A DNA stretch of 64,000 nt from Pseudomonas crudilactis (lineage in GTDB: Bacteria > Pseudomonadota > Gammaproteobacteria > Pseudomonadales > Pseudomonadaceae). The notes beneath the pieces are model-generated. The model worked only from the letters and a program-made list of their open reading frames with translations, was not told the DNA's origin and searched no databases. Made by a program: the position numbers and the translations under genes. The stretch spans positions 1 through 64,000 of the forward strand of contig NZ_WXVV01000031.1 in the NCBI RefSeq assembly GCF_013433315.1, in the 5' to 3' direction. Of the stretch, positions 34,690 through 43,139 are shown piece by piece (the first letter of the stretch is position 1; every line of letters begins with the position of its first letter).

Positions 34690-36144
34690 ATGAGCCAGAT
34701 CAAAACGCTTACGACCGCCAGTGGCGCACCTGTCGCTGATAACCAGAATTCTCGCTCCGCCGGCCCGCGTGGCCCGCTGCTGCTCGACGATTTTCACCTT
34801 ATCGAGAAGCTCGCCCACTTCAATCGTGAAAACATCCCTGAGCGTCGTGTACACGCCAAAGGCTCAGGTGCTTACGGCACGTTTACCGTGACTCGTGACA
34901 TAACCGAGTACACCAGTGCCAAGCTGTTTGAATCTGTCGGCAAGCAAACCCCGACGTTCCTGCGTTTCTCCACCGTAGGGGGTGAGCGTGGTTCTGCCGA
35001 CACTGAGCGTGATCCGCGCGGCTTCGCTCTTAAGTTTTATACCGAAGAAGGTAACTGGGACATCGTTGGTAACAACACGCCGGTGTTCTTCATCCGTGAT
35101 CCACTGAAATTCCCTGATTTCATTCACACCCAAAAACGCCTTCCGCAGAGCAACCTGAAAAGCGCGCAGATGATGTGGGACTTCTGGTCGCATTCACCTG
35201 AAGCGCTGCACCAGGTCACCATTCTGTTCTCCGACCGGGGCATCCCGGACGGCTACCGTCACATGCACGGCTTCGGCAGCCACACCTACAGCCTGATCAG
35301 CGCGCAAGGCGAGCGTCACTGGGTGAAGTGGCACTACAAGACCAAACAGGGCATCAAGAACCTCGCACCAGCGGATGCTGCTCGTATTGCCGGTACCGAT
35401 CCGGATTACGCCCAGCGCGATCTGTTCGAGGCGATTGAACGCGGTGACTTCCCGAAATGGCGCGTATGCATTCAGATCATGACTGAAGCCCAGGCGGCAG
35501 CGTATTACGAGAACCCGTTCGACGTGACCAAAACCTGGTCGCAGAAGGAGTTCCCGTTGATCGAAGTCGGCGAACTGGAACTGAACCGCAACCCGCAGAA
35601 CTACTTCGCGGAAGTCGAGCAAGCCGCGTTCGGCCCGAGCAACATGGTGCCAGGCGTTGGTCTATCGCCAGACCGCATGCTGCAAGGTCGCGTATTCGCT
35701 TATGCCGACGCACACCGCTACCGTGTGGGCACCAATCACCAGCAACTGCCAGTGAATGCGCCGCGCAGTCCAGTCAACACTTACCAGCGCGACGGCTCGA
35801 TGGCGTTTGGCAGCAATGGTGGTGCTGCGCCTAACTACGAGCCAAACAGCTACATCGAATCGCCGAAACAAGCTCCGCACTACGCTGAGCCTGCTCTGGC
35901 CCTGAGCGGCGCGGCCGATCGCTACGATCACCGTGAAGACACCGATTACTACAGCCACGCCGGTGCACTCTTCCGCTTGATGAGCGACGAGCAGAAAGCG
36001 TTGCTGGTCAGCAACATTGCCGGTGCGATGGGTGGCGTTTCAAGTGATGTGGTTGACCGCCAGTTGCAGCATTTCTACAACGCCGACCCGGCGTATGGAG
36101 AAGCAATCGCAAAGCTGCTCAACGTACAGCTTAACGAAGTCTAA
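34690..36144 (+). CDS. katA: Monofunctional heme catalase KatA
   Basis: The 484-aa cytoplasmic enzyme dismutates hydrogen peroxide to water and oxygen. It is a small-subunit (clade 3) catalase. The distal catalytic His55 lies in RRVHAKGSGAYG, the catalytic Asn in VGNNTPVFFIRD (128/129), and the proximal heme-ligand Tyr in the RVFAYADAHRYR motif near residue 337. The NADPH-binding type core and short C terminus fit the family length. ATG 34690 follows GAGGAAGAA. It is flanked by terminators on both sides, so it is monocistronic, as P. aeruginosa katA is; a bacterioferritin-type gene follows as in that species. Confidence 0.96.
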   Translation: MSQIKTLTTASGAPVADNQNSRSAGPRGPLLLDDFHLIEKLAHFNRENIPERRVHAKGSGAYGTFTVTRDITEYTSAKLFESVGKQTPTFLRFSTVGGERGSADTERDPRGFALKFYTEEGNWDIVGNNTPVFFIRDPLKFPDFIHTQKRLPQSNLKSAQMMWDFWSHSPEALHQVTILFSDRGIPDGYRHMHGFGSHTYSLISAQGERHWVKWHYKTKQGIKNLAPADAARIAGTDPDYAQRDLFEAIERGDFPKWRVCIQIMTEAQAAAYYENPFDVTKTWSQKEFPLIEVGELELNRNPQNYFAEVEQAAFGPSNMVPGVGLSPDRMLQGRVFAYADAHRYRVGTNHQQLPVNAPRSPVNTYQRDGSMAFGSNGGAAPNYEPNSYIESPKQAPHYAEPALALSGAADRYDHREDTDYYSHAGALFRLMSDEQKALLVSNIAGAMGGVSSDVVDRQLQHFYNADPAYGEAIAKLLNVQLNEV

Positions 36145-36155
36145 ACGAGAAGCAG

Positions 36156-36182
36156 AACCGCCCTCATTTGGGCGGTTTTTGC
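36156..36182 (+). terminator. Terminator after katA
   Basis: A stem AACCGCCC / GGGCGGTT with a short loop is followed by TTTTTGCG. Confidence 0.9.
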
Positions 36183-36293
36183 GTTATTTAGGCTGCTTTT
36201 CTCAGAATATCTTCGCTTTTATTGCGTGAAACGGGTGACCTTCCAGTCAGGTTGGTTCAAACTACAGACTTTCAAGTAGGGAGATGTAGGGCG

Positions 36294-36761
36294 ATGCAAG
36301 GCCACCCAGACGTAATCGATTACCTCAACACGTTGCTGACCGGCGAACTGGCCGCGCGTGATCAATATTTCGTTCATTCGCGGATGTATGAGGACTGGGG
36401 GTTCACCAAGCTCTACGAGCGAATCAACCACGAGATGGAAGAAGAAGCGGGTCACGCTGATGCTTTGATGCGCCGGATTCTGATGCTCGAAGGCACGCCG
36501 CGCATGCGTCCGGATGATCTGGATGTCGGCACCACTGTGCCGGAGATGCTTGAAGCGGATCTGCGCCTCGAATACAAAGTTCGCGCTGCCCTGTGCAAAG
36601 GCATTGAGCTGTGCGAACAGCACAAGGACTACGTCAGCCGTGAGATCCTGCGGGTTCAGCTCAACGACACCGAAGAAGATCACACCTACTGGCTGGAAAA
36701 GCAGTTGGGCCTGATCAAGCTGATCGGTCTCGAAAACTACCTGCAATCCCACGCTTCCTGA
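36294..36761 (+). CDS. bfr: Bacterioferritin-fold iron storage protein lacking the heme ligand (FtnA/BfrA type)
   Basis: The 155-aa four-helix-bundle protein oxidises Fe(II) and stores iron as a mineral in a 24-mer. Ferroxidase residues are Glu18, Glu51, His54, Glu93 and a C-terminal E..H pair in TEEDHTYW. The heme-ligand position 52 (Met in heme-binding bacterioferritins) is Ala here (EEAGHAD). It therefore resembles P. aeruginosa PA4235, which was renamed FtnA, more than BfrB. ATG 36294 gives the family start MQGHPDVIDYLN. Being next to katA fits a supply or sequestration link between iron and catalase, which is an inference. Confidence 0.9.
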   Translation: MQGHPDVIDYLNTLLTGELAARDQYFVHSRMYEDWGFTKLYERINHEMEEEAGHADALMRRILMLEGTPRMRPDDLDVGTTVPEMLEADLRLEYKVRAALCKGIELCEQHKDYVSREILRVQLNDTEEDHTYWLEKQLGLIKLIGLENYLQSHAS

Positions 36762-36779
36762 TTGCAATGGATACAAAAA

Positions 36780-36815
36780 AGCCCCTGTCACTGTTGAAGT
36801 GACAGGGGCTTTTTC
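36780..36815. terminator. Bidirectional terminator between bfr and uvrA
   Basis: A perfect 12-bp stem (AGCCCCTGTCAC / GTGACAGGGGCT) with A-run before and T-run after works in both directions for the two convergent genes. Confidence 0.93.
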
Positions 36816-36826
36816 GTGTCAGGCGT

Positions 36827-39661
36827 TTAAGCTCGATCGCGAATCAGCAATGGCTTGAGGTAATGACCAGTGTGAGATTGCTTCATCTCGGCCACTTGCT
36901 CCGGCGTGCCGGTGGCAATGATCTGGCCACCTTTTGAACCACCTTCCGGCCCTAGATCCACCAGCCAGTCGGCAGTCTTGATCACATCGAGGTTGTGCTC
37001 GATCACCACCACAGTGTTGCCGTGGTCGCGCAGGCGATGCAGTACGTCGAGCAATTGCTGAATATCCGCGAAGTGCAAACCGGTGGTTGGCTCATCGAGG
37101 ATGTACAGGGTCTTGCCGGTATCGCGCTTGGACAGCTCGCGAGACAACTTGACCCGCTGCGCCTCACCTCCGGACAACGTAGTCGCCGATTGCCCGAGCT
37201 TGATGTAAGACAGGCCAACATCCATCAGCGTCTGCAGCTTGCGCGCCAGTGCTGGCACCGCGTCGAAGAACACCCGGGCTTCCTCGATGGTCATCTCGAG
37301 GGTTTCGTGGATGCTCTTGCCCTTGTATTTGATCTCGAGGGTTTCGCGGTTGTAGCGCTTGCTCTTGCACACATCGCACGGCACGTAGATGTCCGGCAGG
37401 AAGTGCATTTCCACCTTGATCAGGCCATCGCCCTGGCAGGCTTCGCAGCGACCACCCTTGACGTTGAACGAGAAACGCCCCGGGCCATAACCACGGGAGC
37501 GAGATTCGGGCACACCGGCGAACAGTTCACGGATCGGTGTAAACAGCCCGGTGTACGTCGCCGGGTTGGAGCGGGGGGTACGGCCGATCGGGCTCTGGTC
37601 GATATCGACGACTTTGTCGAGATGCTCCAGACCTTTGATGCTGTCGTGCGCCGCCGCTTCCAGAGTGGTCGCGCCGTTGAGAGCCGTGGCGCTCAGCGGG
37701 AACAGCGTGTTGTTGATCAGTGTCGACTTGCCCGAGCCGGACACACCGGTGACGCAAGTCAGCAGGCCGATCGGAATTTCCAGGTCGACATTGCGCAGGT
37801 TGTTACCGCGTGCGCCCTTGAGCGACAGGGTCAGCTTCTTGTTGCGTGGCGTACGTTTGGCCGGCACTTCAATCTTCACTCGGCCCGACAGGTATTTACC
37901 AGTCAGGGAATCCGGGTGCGCCATGACTTCGGCCGGAGTACCTTCGGCAACGATCTGCCCACCGTGGACGCCGGCACCCGGGCCGATATCGACGACATAG
38001 TCGGCGAGGCGAATCGCGTCCTCGTCGTGCTCGACCACGATCACGGTATTACCGATGTCACGCAGGTGCTTGAGCGTGCCAAGCAAGCGGTCGTTGTCAC
38101 GTTGGTGCAAGCCAATGGACGGTTCATCGAGGATGTACAAAACACCGACGAGGCCCGCACCAATCTGGCTGGCCAGACGAATACGTTGTGCTTCACCACC
38201 GGACAGCGTGTCAGCGCTGCGATCGAGCGACAGATAATCGAGACCGACGTTGACGAGGAACTGCAGACGCTCACGGATTTCCTTGAGAATCTTGTCAGCG
38301 ATCTCGCCGCGACGGCCAGTCATCTTCAGTGCGCCGAAGTACTCGCAAGCATCGCCAATTGGCAGATTGGTGACGGCCGGCAGGGTCTTCTCGCCCACCC
38401 ACACATGCCGAGCTTCACGACGCAAACGGGTACCACGGCAATCCGGGCACGATTGAGTGCTGAGGAACTTTGCCAGTTCTTCGCGCACGCTCGCCGACTC
38501 GGTCTCGCGGTAGCGACGCTCCAGGTTCGGCACGATGCCTTCGAACGGGTGCGAGCGTTTGACGATGTCGCCACGGTCGTTGAGGTATTTGAAGTCGACG
38601 TTCTGCGAGCCGCTGCCATGCAGGATGAATTTCTGCTGATCGGCGGGCAGTTCGTTGAACGGCACCTCGAGGCTGAACCCATAGTGCGAGGCCAGTGAGC
38701 CCAACATCTGGAAGTAATAGACGTTACGCCTGTCCCAGCCGCGTATCGCGCCTTCGGCCAGCGTCAGGTCACCGTTGACCAGTCGTTTGATGTCGAAGAA
38801 CTGCTTCACCCCCAGACCATCGCAAGTCGGGCAGGCGCCGGCCGGGTTGTTGAAGGAAAACAGTTTCGGCTCAAGTTCGCTGATGGCGTGGCCGCAGATC
38901 GGGCAGGCGAAGCGCGCGGAGAAGATCATCTCTTCACCGGGCTCGTCGTCCATCGGCGCAACCAGTGCAATGCCGTCCGCCAGTTTCAGCGCGGTTTCGA
39001 AGGATTCGGCCAGACGCTGCTGAAGATCGGCGCGAACCTTGAAGCGGTCGACGATCACATCGATCGAGTGCTTCTTCTGTTTATCCAGTTTTGGCAGCTC
39101 GTCGAGTTCGCAGATGCGGCCGTTGACCCGTGCACGAACGAAACCTTGCGCGCGTAGCTCTTCGAAGACCGAAAGGTGTTCGCCTTTACGCTCGCGAATC
39201 ACTGGCGCCAGCAACATCAGTTTGCTGCCTTCCGGCTGGGCCAGCACCAGATCGACCATCTGGCTGACGGTCTGCGCCTCCAGTGGAATGTCGTGATCCG
39301 GGCATCGCGGCGTACCGACGCGTGCATAAAGCAAGCGCAGATAATCGTAGATTTCGGTAATGGTGCCGACCGTGGAACGCGGGTTGTGCGAGGTCGACTT
39401 CTGTTCGATGGAGATCGCCGGCGACAGGCCTTCGATGGTGTCGACGTCGGGTTTTTCCATCATCGACAGGAACTGGCGGGCGTAGGCCGACAGCGATTCG
39501 ACATAGCGGCGCTGACCTTCGGCGTACAACGTATCGAAGGCCAGGGACGACTTGCCGGATCCGGACAGGCCGGTGATGACGATCAGTTTGTCCCGTGGCA
39601 GGGTCAGGTCGATGTTCTTCAGGTTGTGGGTACGGGCCCCACGTATCAGGATCTTGTCCAA
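36827..39661 (-). CDS. uvrA: Excinuclease ABC subunit UvrA
   Basis: The 944-aa ABC ATPase scans DNA for bulky damage and loads UvrB in nucleotide excision repair. Two nucleotide-binding modules are visible, each with a Walker A (GLSGSGKSSLAFDT near residue 31; GVSGSGKSTLINN near 639) and LSGGEAQR signature. Zinc fingers of the CPDH..., CPICGH...CPTCDG and CEACQGDG...CDVC type are present. The start is chosen at TTG 39661, which gives the family N terminus MDKILIRGARTHNLKN with a GAGG site upstream; the frame stays open a further 24 codons without homology. I found no clear LexA box (CTGT-N8-ACAG) in the intergenic region. Confidence 0.97.
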   Translation of the reverse strand: MDKILIRGARTHNLKNIDLTLPRDKLIVITGLSGSGKSSLAFDTLYAEGQRRYVESLSAYARQFLSMMEKPDVDTIEGLSPAISIEQKSTSHNPRSTVGTITEIYDYLRLLYARVGTPRCPDHDIPLEAQTVSQMVDLVLAQPEGSKLMLLAPVIRERKGEHLSVFEELRAQGFVRARVNGRICELDELPKLDKQKKHSIDVIVDRFKVRADLQQRLAESFETALKLADGIALVAPMDDEPGEEMIFSARFACPICGHAISELEPKLFSFNNPAGACPTCDGLGVKQFFDIKRLVNGDLTLAEGAIRGWDRRNVYYFQMLGSLASHYGFSLEVPFNELPADQQKFILHGSGSQNVDFKYLNDRGDIVKRSHPFEGIVPNLERRYRETESASVREELAKFLSTQSCPDCRGTRLRREARHVWVGEKTLPAVTNLPIGDACEYFGALKMTGRRGEIADKILKEIRERLQFLVNVGLDYLSLDRSADTLSGGEAQRIRLASQIGAGLVGVLYILDEPSIGLHQRDNDRLLGTLKHLRDIGNTVIVVEHDEDAIRLADYVVDIGPGAGVHGGQIVAEGTPAEVMAHPDSLTGKYLSGRVKIEVPAKRTPRNKKLTLSLKGARGNNLRNVDLEIPIGLLTCVTGVSGSGKSTLINNTLFPLSATALNGATTLEAAAHDSIKGLEHLDKVVDIDQSPIGRTPRSNPATYTGLFTPIRELFAGVPESRSRGYGPGRFSFNVKGGRCEACQGDGLIKVEMHFLPDIYVPCDVCKSKRYNRETLEIKYKGKSIHETLEMTIEEARVFFDAVPALARKLQTLMDVGLSYIKLGQSATTLSGGEAQRVKLSRELSKRDTGKTLYILDEPTTGLHFADIQQLLDVLHRLRDHGNTVVVIEHNLDVIKTADWLVDLGPEGGSKGGQIIATGTPEQVAEMKQSHTGHYLKPLLIRDRA

Positions 39662-39852
39662 AGTGGCCTCGCTCGGCGGGCGTCGAAAACGTAGGAGTAT
39701 ACGGGCAAATACTGGATGGATGCACACTATCAAACGAAGGGTTTTTTGCCCCGAATGAAGAGAGTTTCATCTATACGCGTCAAAGCGTCGCGATATACCC
39801 CGTCTTCCGATGGGACTGGTAGAATCGCCGCCGGTTCACACGAGGTTTTTCC

Positions 39853-41250
39853 ATGCACGATCCCCACAGCGAACGCATGAGTGGCAGCGAGACCCGCGCG
39901 GCGAGCGGTCTGGCCCTGGTGTTCGCCTTCCGTATGCTTGGCATGTTCATGGTGTTGCCGGTACTGGCGACCTACGGCATGGATCTGGCAGGCGCGACCC
40001 CGGCCCTGATCGGCTTGGCTATCGGCGCTTACGGCCTGACCCAGGCGATTTTCCAGATTCCGTTCGGGATCATTTCCGACCGCATTGGCCGTCGTCCGGT
40101 GATTTACCTCGGGCTGATCGTCTTTGCCCTCGGCAGTGTGCTGGCATCTCAGGCCGACTCGATCTGGGGCGTTATCGCCGGGAGGATCCTGCAAGGTGCC
40201 GGGGCCATTTCCGCTGCGGTCATGGCGCTGCTTTCCGACCTGACCCGCGAGCAGCATCGCACCAAAGCAATGGCAATGATCGGTATGACGATTGGTCTGT
40301 CGTTCGCCGTGGCCATGGTGGTCGGGCCGTTGTTGACCCGTGCTTTCGGGCTCTCTGGATTGTTCCTCGCCACCGGCGGTATGGCGCTGGTGGGCATCGT
40401 CATCGTGATGTTCATGGTGCCGAAATCCACCGGGCCGTTGACTCATCGCGAGTCTGGCGTGGCGCGTCAGGCTTTGATGCCGACGCTCAAGCATCCTGAC
40501 CTGTTGCGCCTCGATCTGGGCATCTTTGTGTTACATGCCATGTTGATGTCGAGCTTCGTTGCGTTGCCCCTGGCGCTGGTGGAAAAAGCCGGTTTGCCCA
40601 AGGAACAGCACTGGTGGGTTTACCTCACCGCACTGCTGATTTCGTTCTTCGCCATGATCCCGTTCATCATTTATGGCGAGAAGAAACGCAAAATGAAACG
40701 AGTTTTGCTCGGCGCCGTCATGACGCTGATGCTGACTGAGCTATTCTTCTGGCAGTTCGGCGACAGCCTGCGGGCTCTGGTGATCGGCACGGTGGTGTTC
40801 TTCACCGCGTTCAATCTGCTGGAGGCTTCATTGCCGTCGTTGATCAGCAAGGTTTCACCGGCGGGCGGGAAGGGCACGGCCATGGGCGTGTATTCCACCA
40901 GCCAGTTCCTCGGTTCGGCACTCGGCGGGATCCTCGGCGGCTGGTTGTTTCAGCATGGCGGTCTGTCGGTTGTGTTCCTTGGATGTGCCGGGCTGGCTGC
41001 ACTTTGGTTGGCCTTTGCTGTTACCATGCGTGAACCTCCCTACGTGACGAGCCTGCGCTTGCCGTTGTCGCCCGAGGCGATCCGCGAAGCGGGTCTGGTC
41101 GAGCGCCTCAAGGCCCTCGTAGGGGTAACCGATGCAGTGATAGTTGCTGACGAAGCGGCTGTTTACATCAAACTGGACAAAGAATTAGTGGATCGCGACA
41201 CCCTCGAACGCCTGGTGAACAACCCGGCCGGGGCTGCTTGCGAAGCCTAG
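39853..41250 (+). CDS. MFS transporter with C-terminal YAM domain (YajR-like)
   Basis: The 465-aa inner-membrane protein is of the major facilitator superfamily with about twelve transmembrane segments. MFS motif A is present after TM2 (GIISDRIGRRPVIYLG) and RILQGAGAISAAVMALLSDL follows. A soluble C-terminal domain of about 70 residues (from PYVTSLRLPLSPEAIREAG) resembles the ferredoxin-like YAM domain of E. coli YajR. The substrate is unknown; YajR is a proton-driven efflux-type carrier. It is divergent from uvrA and 9 nt upstream of ssb, the order found in other Pseudomonas genomes. Confidence 0.88.
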   Translation: MHDPHSERMSGSETRAASGLALVFAFRMLGMFMVLPVLATYGMDLAGATPALIGLAIGAYGLTQAIFQIPFGIISDRIGRRPVIYLGLIVFALGSVLASQADSIWGVIAGRILQGAGAISAAVMALLSDLTREQHRTKAMAMIGMTIGLSFAVAMVVGPLLTRAFGLSGLFLATGGMALVGIVIVMFMVPKSTGPLTHRESGVARQALMPTLKHPDLLRLDLGIFVLHAMLMSSFVALPLALVEKAGLPKEQHWWVYLTALLISFFAMIPFIIYGEKKRKMKRVLLGAVMTLMLTELFFWQFGDSLRALVIGTVVFFTAFNLLEASLPSLISKVSPAGGKGTAMGVYSTSQFLGSALGGILGGWLFQHGGLSVVFLGCAGLAALWLAFAVTMREPPYVTSLRLPLSPEAIREAGLVERLKALVGVTDAVIVADEAAVYIKLDKELVDRDTLERLVNNPAGAACEA

Positions 41251-41259
41251 GAGAACGTT

Positions 41260-41784
41260 ATGGCCCGTGGGGTTAACAAAGTCATATTGGTCGGCACTTG
41301 CGGCCAGGATCCCGAAGTTCGCTACCTGCCTAACGGTAACGCCGTGACCAACCTGAGTCTGGCCACCAGCGAACAGTGGACCGACAAGCAAACCGGTCAG
41401 AAGGTCGAGAAGACCGAGTGGCACCGTGTTTCGATGTTTGGCAAGGTTGCCGAAATCGCCGGCGAATACCTGCGCAAGGGTTCGCAGGTCTACATCGAAG
41501 GCAAGCTGCAGACCCGCGAGTGGGAAAAAGACGGTATCAAGCGTTACACCACCGAAATCGTGGTCGACATGCAAGGCACCATGCAACTGCTCGGCGGCCG
41601 TCCACAACAGGGCGACCAACAAGGCGGTGGCAACAACTACCAGCAGTCCGCTCCGGCCCCACGCCAGCAGGCGCCACGTCCGCAGCAGTCGGCTCCACAG
41701 CAGCGTTCGGCCCCGGCCCCACAGCAGGCCGCACCGCAACCGGCTCCGGATTTCGACAGCTTTGATGACGATATTCCGTTCTGA
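41260..41784 (+). CDS. ssb: Single-stranded DNA-binding protein
   Basis: The 174-aa protein binds ssDNA as a tetramer in replication and repair. The OB fold covers residues 1-110 (NKVILVGTCGQDPEVRYLPN, WHRVSMFGKVAEIAGEYLRK). A Gln/Pro/Ala-rich linker follows, and the acidic tail ends in DDDIPF, the docking peptide for partner proteins. An AGGAG site precedes the ATG. It follows the MFS gene by 9 nt and may share its transcript; near-by uvrA fits the repair context. Confidence 0.98.
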   Translation: MARGVNKVILVGTCGQDPEVRYLPNGNAVTNLSLATSEQWTDKQTGQKVEKTEWHRVSMFGKVAEIAGEYLRKGSQVYIEGKLQTREWEKDGIKRYTTEIVVDMQGTMQLLGGRPQQGDQQGGGNNYQQSAPAPRQQAPRPQQSAPQQRSAPAPQQAAPQPAPDFDSFDDDIPF

Positions 41785-41808
41785 TTCGCTGCTGTAACCG
41801 CCGCAAAT

Positions 41809-41842
41809 AAAAAGGCCCGTCGCTTAAACGACGGGCCTTTTT
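41809..41842. terminator. Terminator after ssb
   Basis: A 12-bp stem (AAAGGCCCGTCG / CGACGGGCCTTT) with loop CTTAAA is flanked by A- and T-runs, so it can act in both directions. Confidence 0.93.
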
Positions 41843-41878
41843 GTTGGGCAAAAAACTTATGGTCATCCCCGATCAACT

Positions 41879-41966
41879 GTAGGAGCGAGCCTGCTCGCGA
41901 AGGCGTCAGATCAGATAAAGCAGTCGTTTAATGACAATCCGCTTTCGCGAGCAGGCTCGCTCCCAC
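41879..41966. repeat. REP doublet (REPIN 1, GTGGG ends outward)
   Basis: Two copies of the REP motif [GTGGGAGCGAGC-CTG-CTCGCGAA] lie in inverted orientation, about 40 nt apart. The left copy has a GTAGGAGC variant. Loop bases CCTG/CAGG match in both copies. It lies between the convergent ssb and yjfC genes. Confidence 0.9.
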
Positions 41967-41979
41967 AAGGATCTGTGGT

Positions 41980-43137
41980 TCAGTCGAGGATCAGGTGCGG
42001 CAGGAAGCGGCTCGAATCCTTGGTGATCAGACTGTTGTCTTCCCGCACCCCAATCCCTGCAGCCTGATCGCCGATCACCCAAGAGCCAATCAGCGTGTAG
42101 CTGTCGCCAAACTTTGGCAGCGGCGCAAATTCCTGCAGGATAAACGGCGCATCCGTGTAGGGGCCGTCCTCTTTGACGGTCAGACCGTCAGCCGTTTGCA
42201 GCTCAATGTTGGCGCCTTCCCGGGAAAAGTACGGCTTGCGTACCCAGCCTTTGGGCACTGCATTGGCTGGATCCAGATCAAGATGCGCCGCCAGCAGATT
42301 TGGATGGCCCTTGTGCATTTCCCACAGCAAGGGTAGCGCGCCCTTGTTCGACAGGATCGCTTTCCATGCCGGCTCGAAAAATTGCGTACCACACTCGGCA
42401 ATTGCCGCCCCGAACGGCTCGTGAAAGATGAATTCCCAGGCATGCAGTTTGAACAGGTGCGGGATCCAGCGATCTTCCAGGTCGACAAAACGACCTTCAG
42501 ACGTCAAACCGATGTCTTCAATATCGATGTGCCGCGACTCGATGCCGACCTTCTCGGCGATCAGGCGCAGGTAATCCGTGGTGCCCTTGTCTTCGACGGA
42601 GTCTTTCATCGAGGCGAAGTAGAACGGCCGCTTCAGCTGTAATTCGGCGAAGGCTCGATGCAATTGGGTGTCGATGCTGTTGAACTGGTCGGCACGACGC
42701 GGCAGCGTGCCGCGCTCGATGCATTGTTCCAGCCAGCCCCATTGAAACGCCGCTGCTTCGTAAAGGCTGGTCGGCGTGTCGTAGTTGAGCTCCAGCAGTT
42801 TCGCCGGGCCGTTGCCGGTGTAGGAAAAGTCCATGCGCCCGTACAGATGCGGATGACCTTCCAGCCAGGAAGTGCGGATCATGTCGTAGTACGCCGGCGG
42901 GATGCTCAGGCGATCCAGCAGTTCTTCGCTGTGTACCACGCGATCGACCAGGTCCATGCACATCTCATGCAGTTCGGTGGTCGGGTCTTCAAGATCGTTT
43001 TCGATCTGCGCGAGCGTGAACTGGTAGTACGCGCTTTCGTCCCAGTACGGCTCGTCGTCGATGGTGTGGAACATGAAGCCGAGGCTCTCGGCAGTCTGTT
43101 TCCAGTCAGGCCGCTCGGCGCATAGGATCTTCTTCAT
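41980..43137 (-). CDS. yjfC: Glutathionylspermidine synthase-like ATP-grasp ligase (YjfC/YgiC type)
   Basis: The 385-aa protein matches the C-terminal synthetase domain of glutathionylspermidine synthetase. These enzymes join a carboxylate to an amine with ATP. Visible features are DFSYTGNGPAKLLELNYDTP near residue 100, DSVEDKGTTDYLRLIAEK, the acceptor/metal region LHAWEFIFHEPFG and the C-terminal FVxQEF-type ATP-grasp strand (APFILQEFAPLP) followed by GSWVIGDQAAGIGVRED. The amidase domain of E. coli Gss is absent, so the product is a ligase only and its substrate is unknown. ATG 43137 gives MKKILCAERPDWK. It is 2 nt after the yjfM stop, the last gene of the cluster. Confidence 0.87.
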   Translation of the reverse strand: MKKILCAERPDWKQTAESLGFMFHTIDDEPYWDESAYYQFTLAQIENDLEDPTTELHEMCMDLVDRVVHSEELLDRLSIPPAYYDMIRTSWLEGHPHLYGRMDFSYTGNGPAKLLELNYDTPTSLYEAAAFQWGWLEQCIERGTLPRRADQFNSIDTQLHRAFAELQLKRPFYFASMKDSVEDKGTTDYLRLIAEKVGIESRHIDIEDIGLTSEGRFVDLEDRWIPHLFKLHAWEFIFHEPFGAAIAECGTQFFEPAWKAILSNKGALPLLWEMHKGHPNLLAAHLDLDPANAVPKGWVRKPYFSREGANIELQTADGLTVKEDGPYTDAPFILQEFAPLPKFGDSYTLIGSWVIGDQAAGIGVREDNSLITKDSSRFLPHLILD

Positions 43138-43139
43138 TG

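Noticed and set aside
36221..36293. An earlier start extending the bacterioferritin by 24 residues
   Set aside because: The extra residues have no family counterpart, while ATG 36294 gives the standard MQGHP start.
39662..39852. LexA (SOS) box in the uvrA-MFS intergenic region
   Set aside because: No CTGT-N8-ACAG match could be read; CTGGATGGATGCACAC is too divergent.
41980..43137. True glutathionylspermidine synthetase/amidase
   Set aside because: Only the ligase-type domain is present; at 385 aa it lacks the amidase domain, so the exact Gss function should not be claimed.
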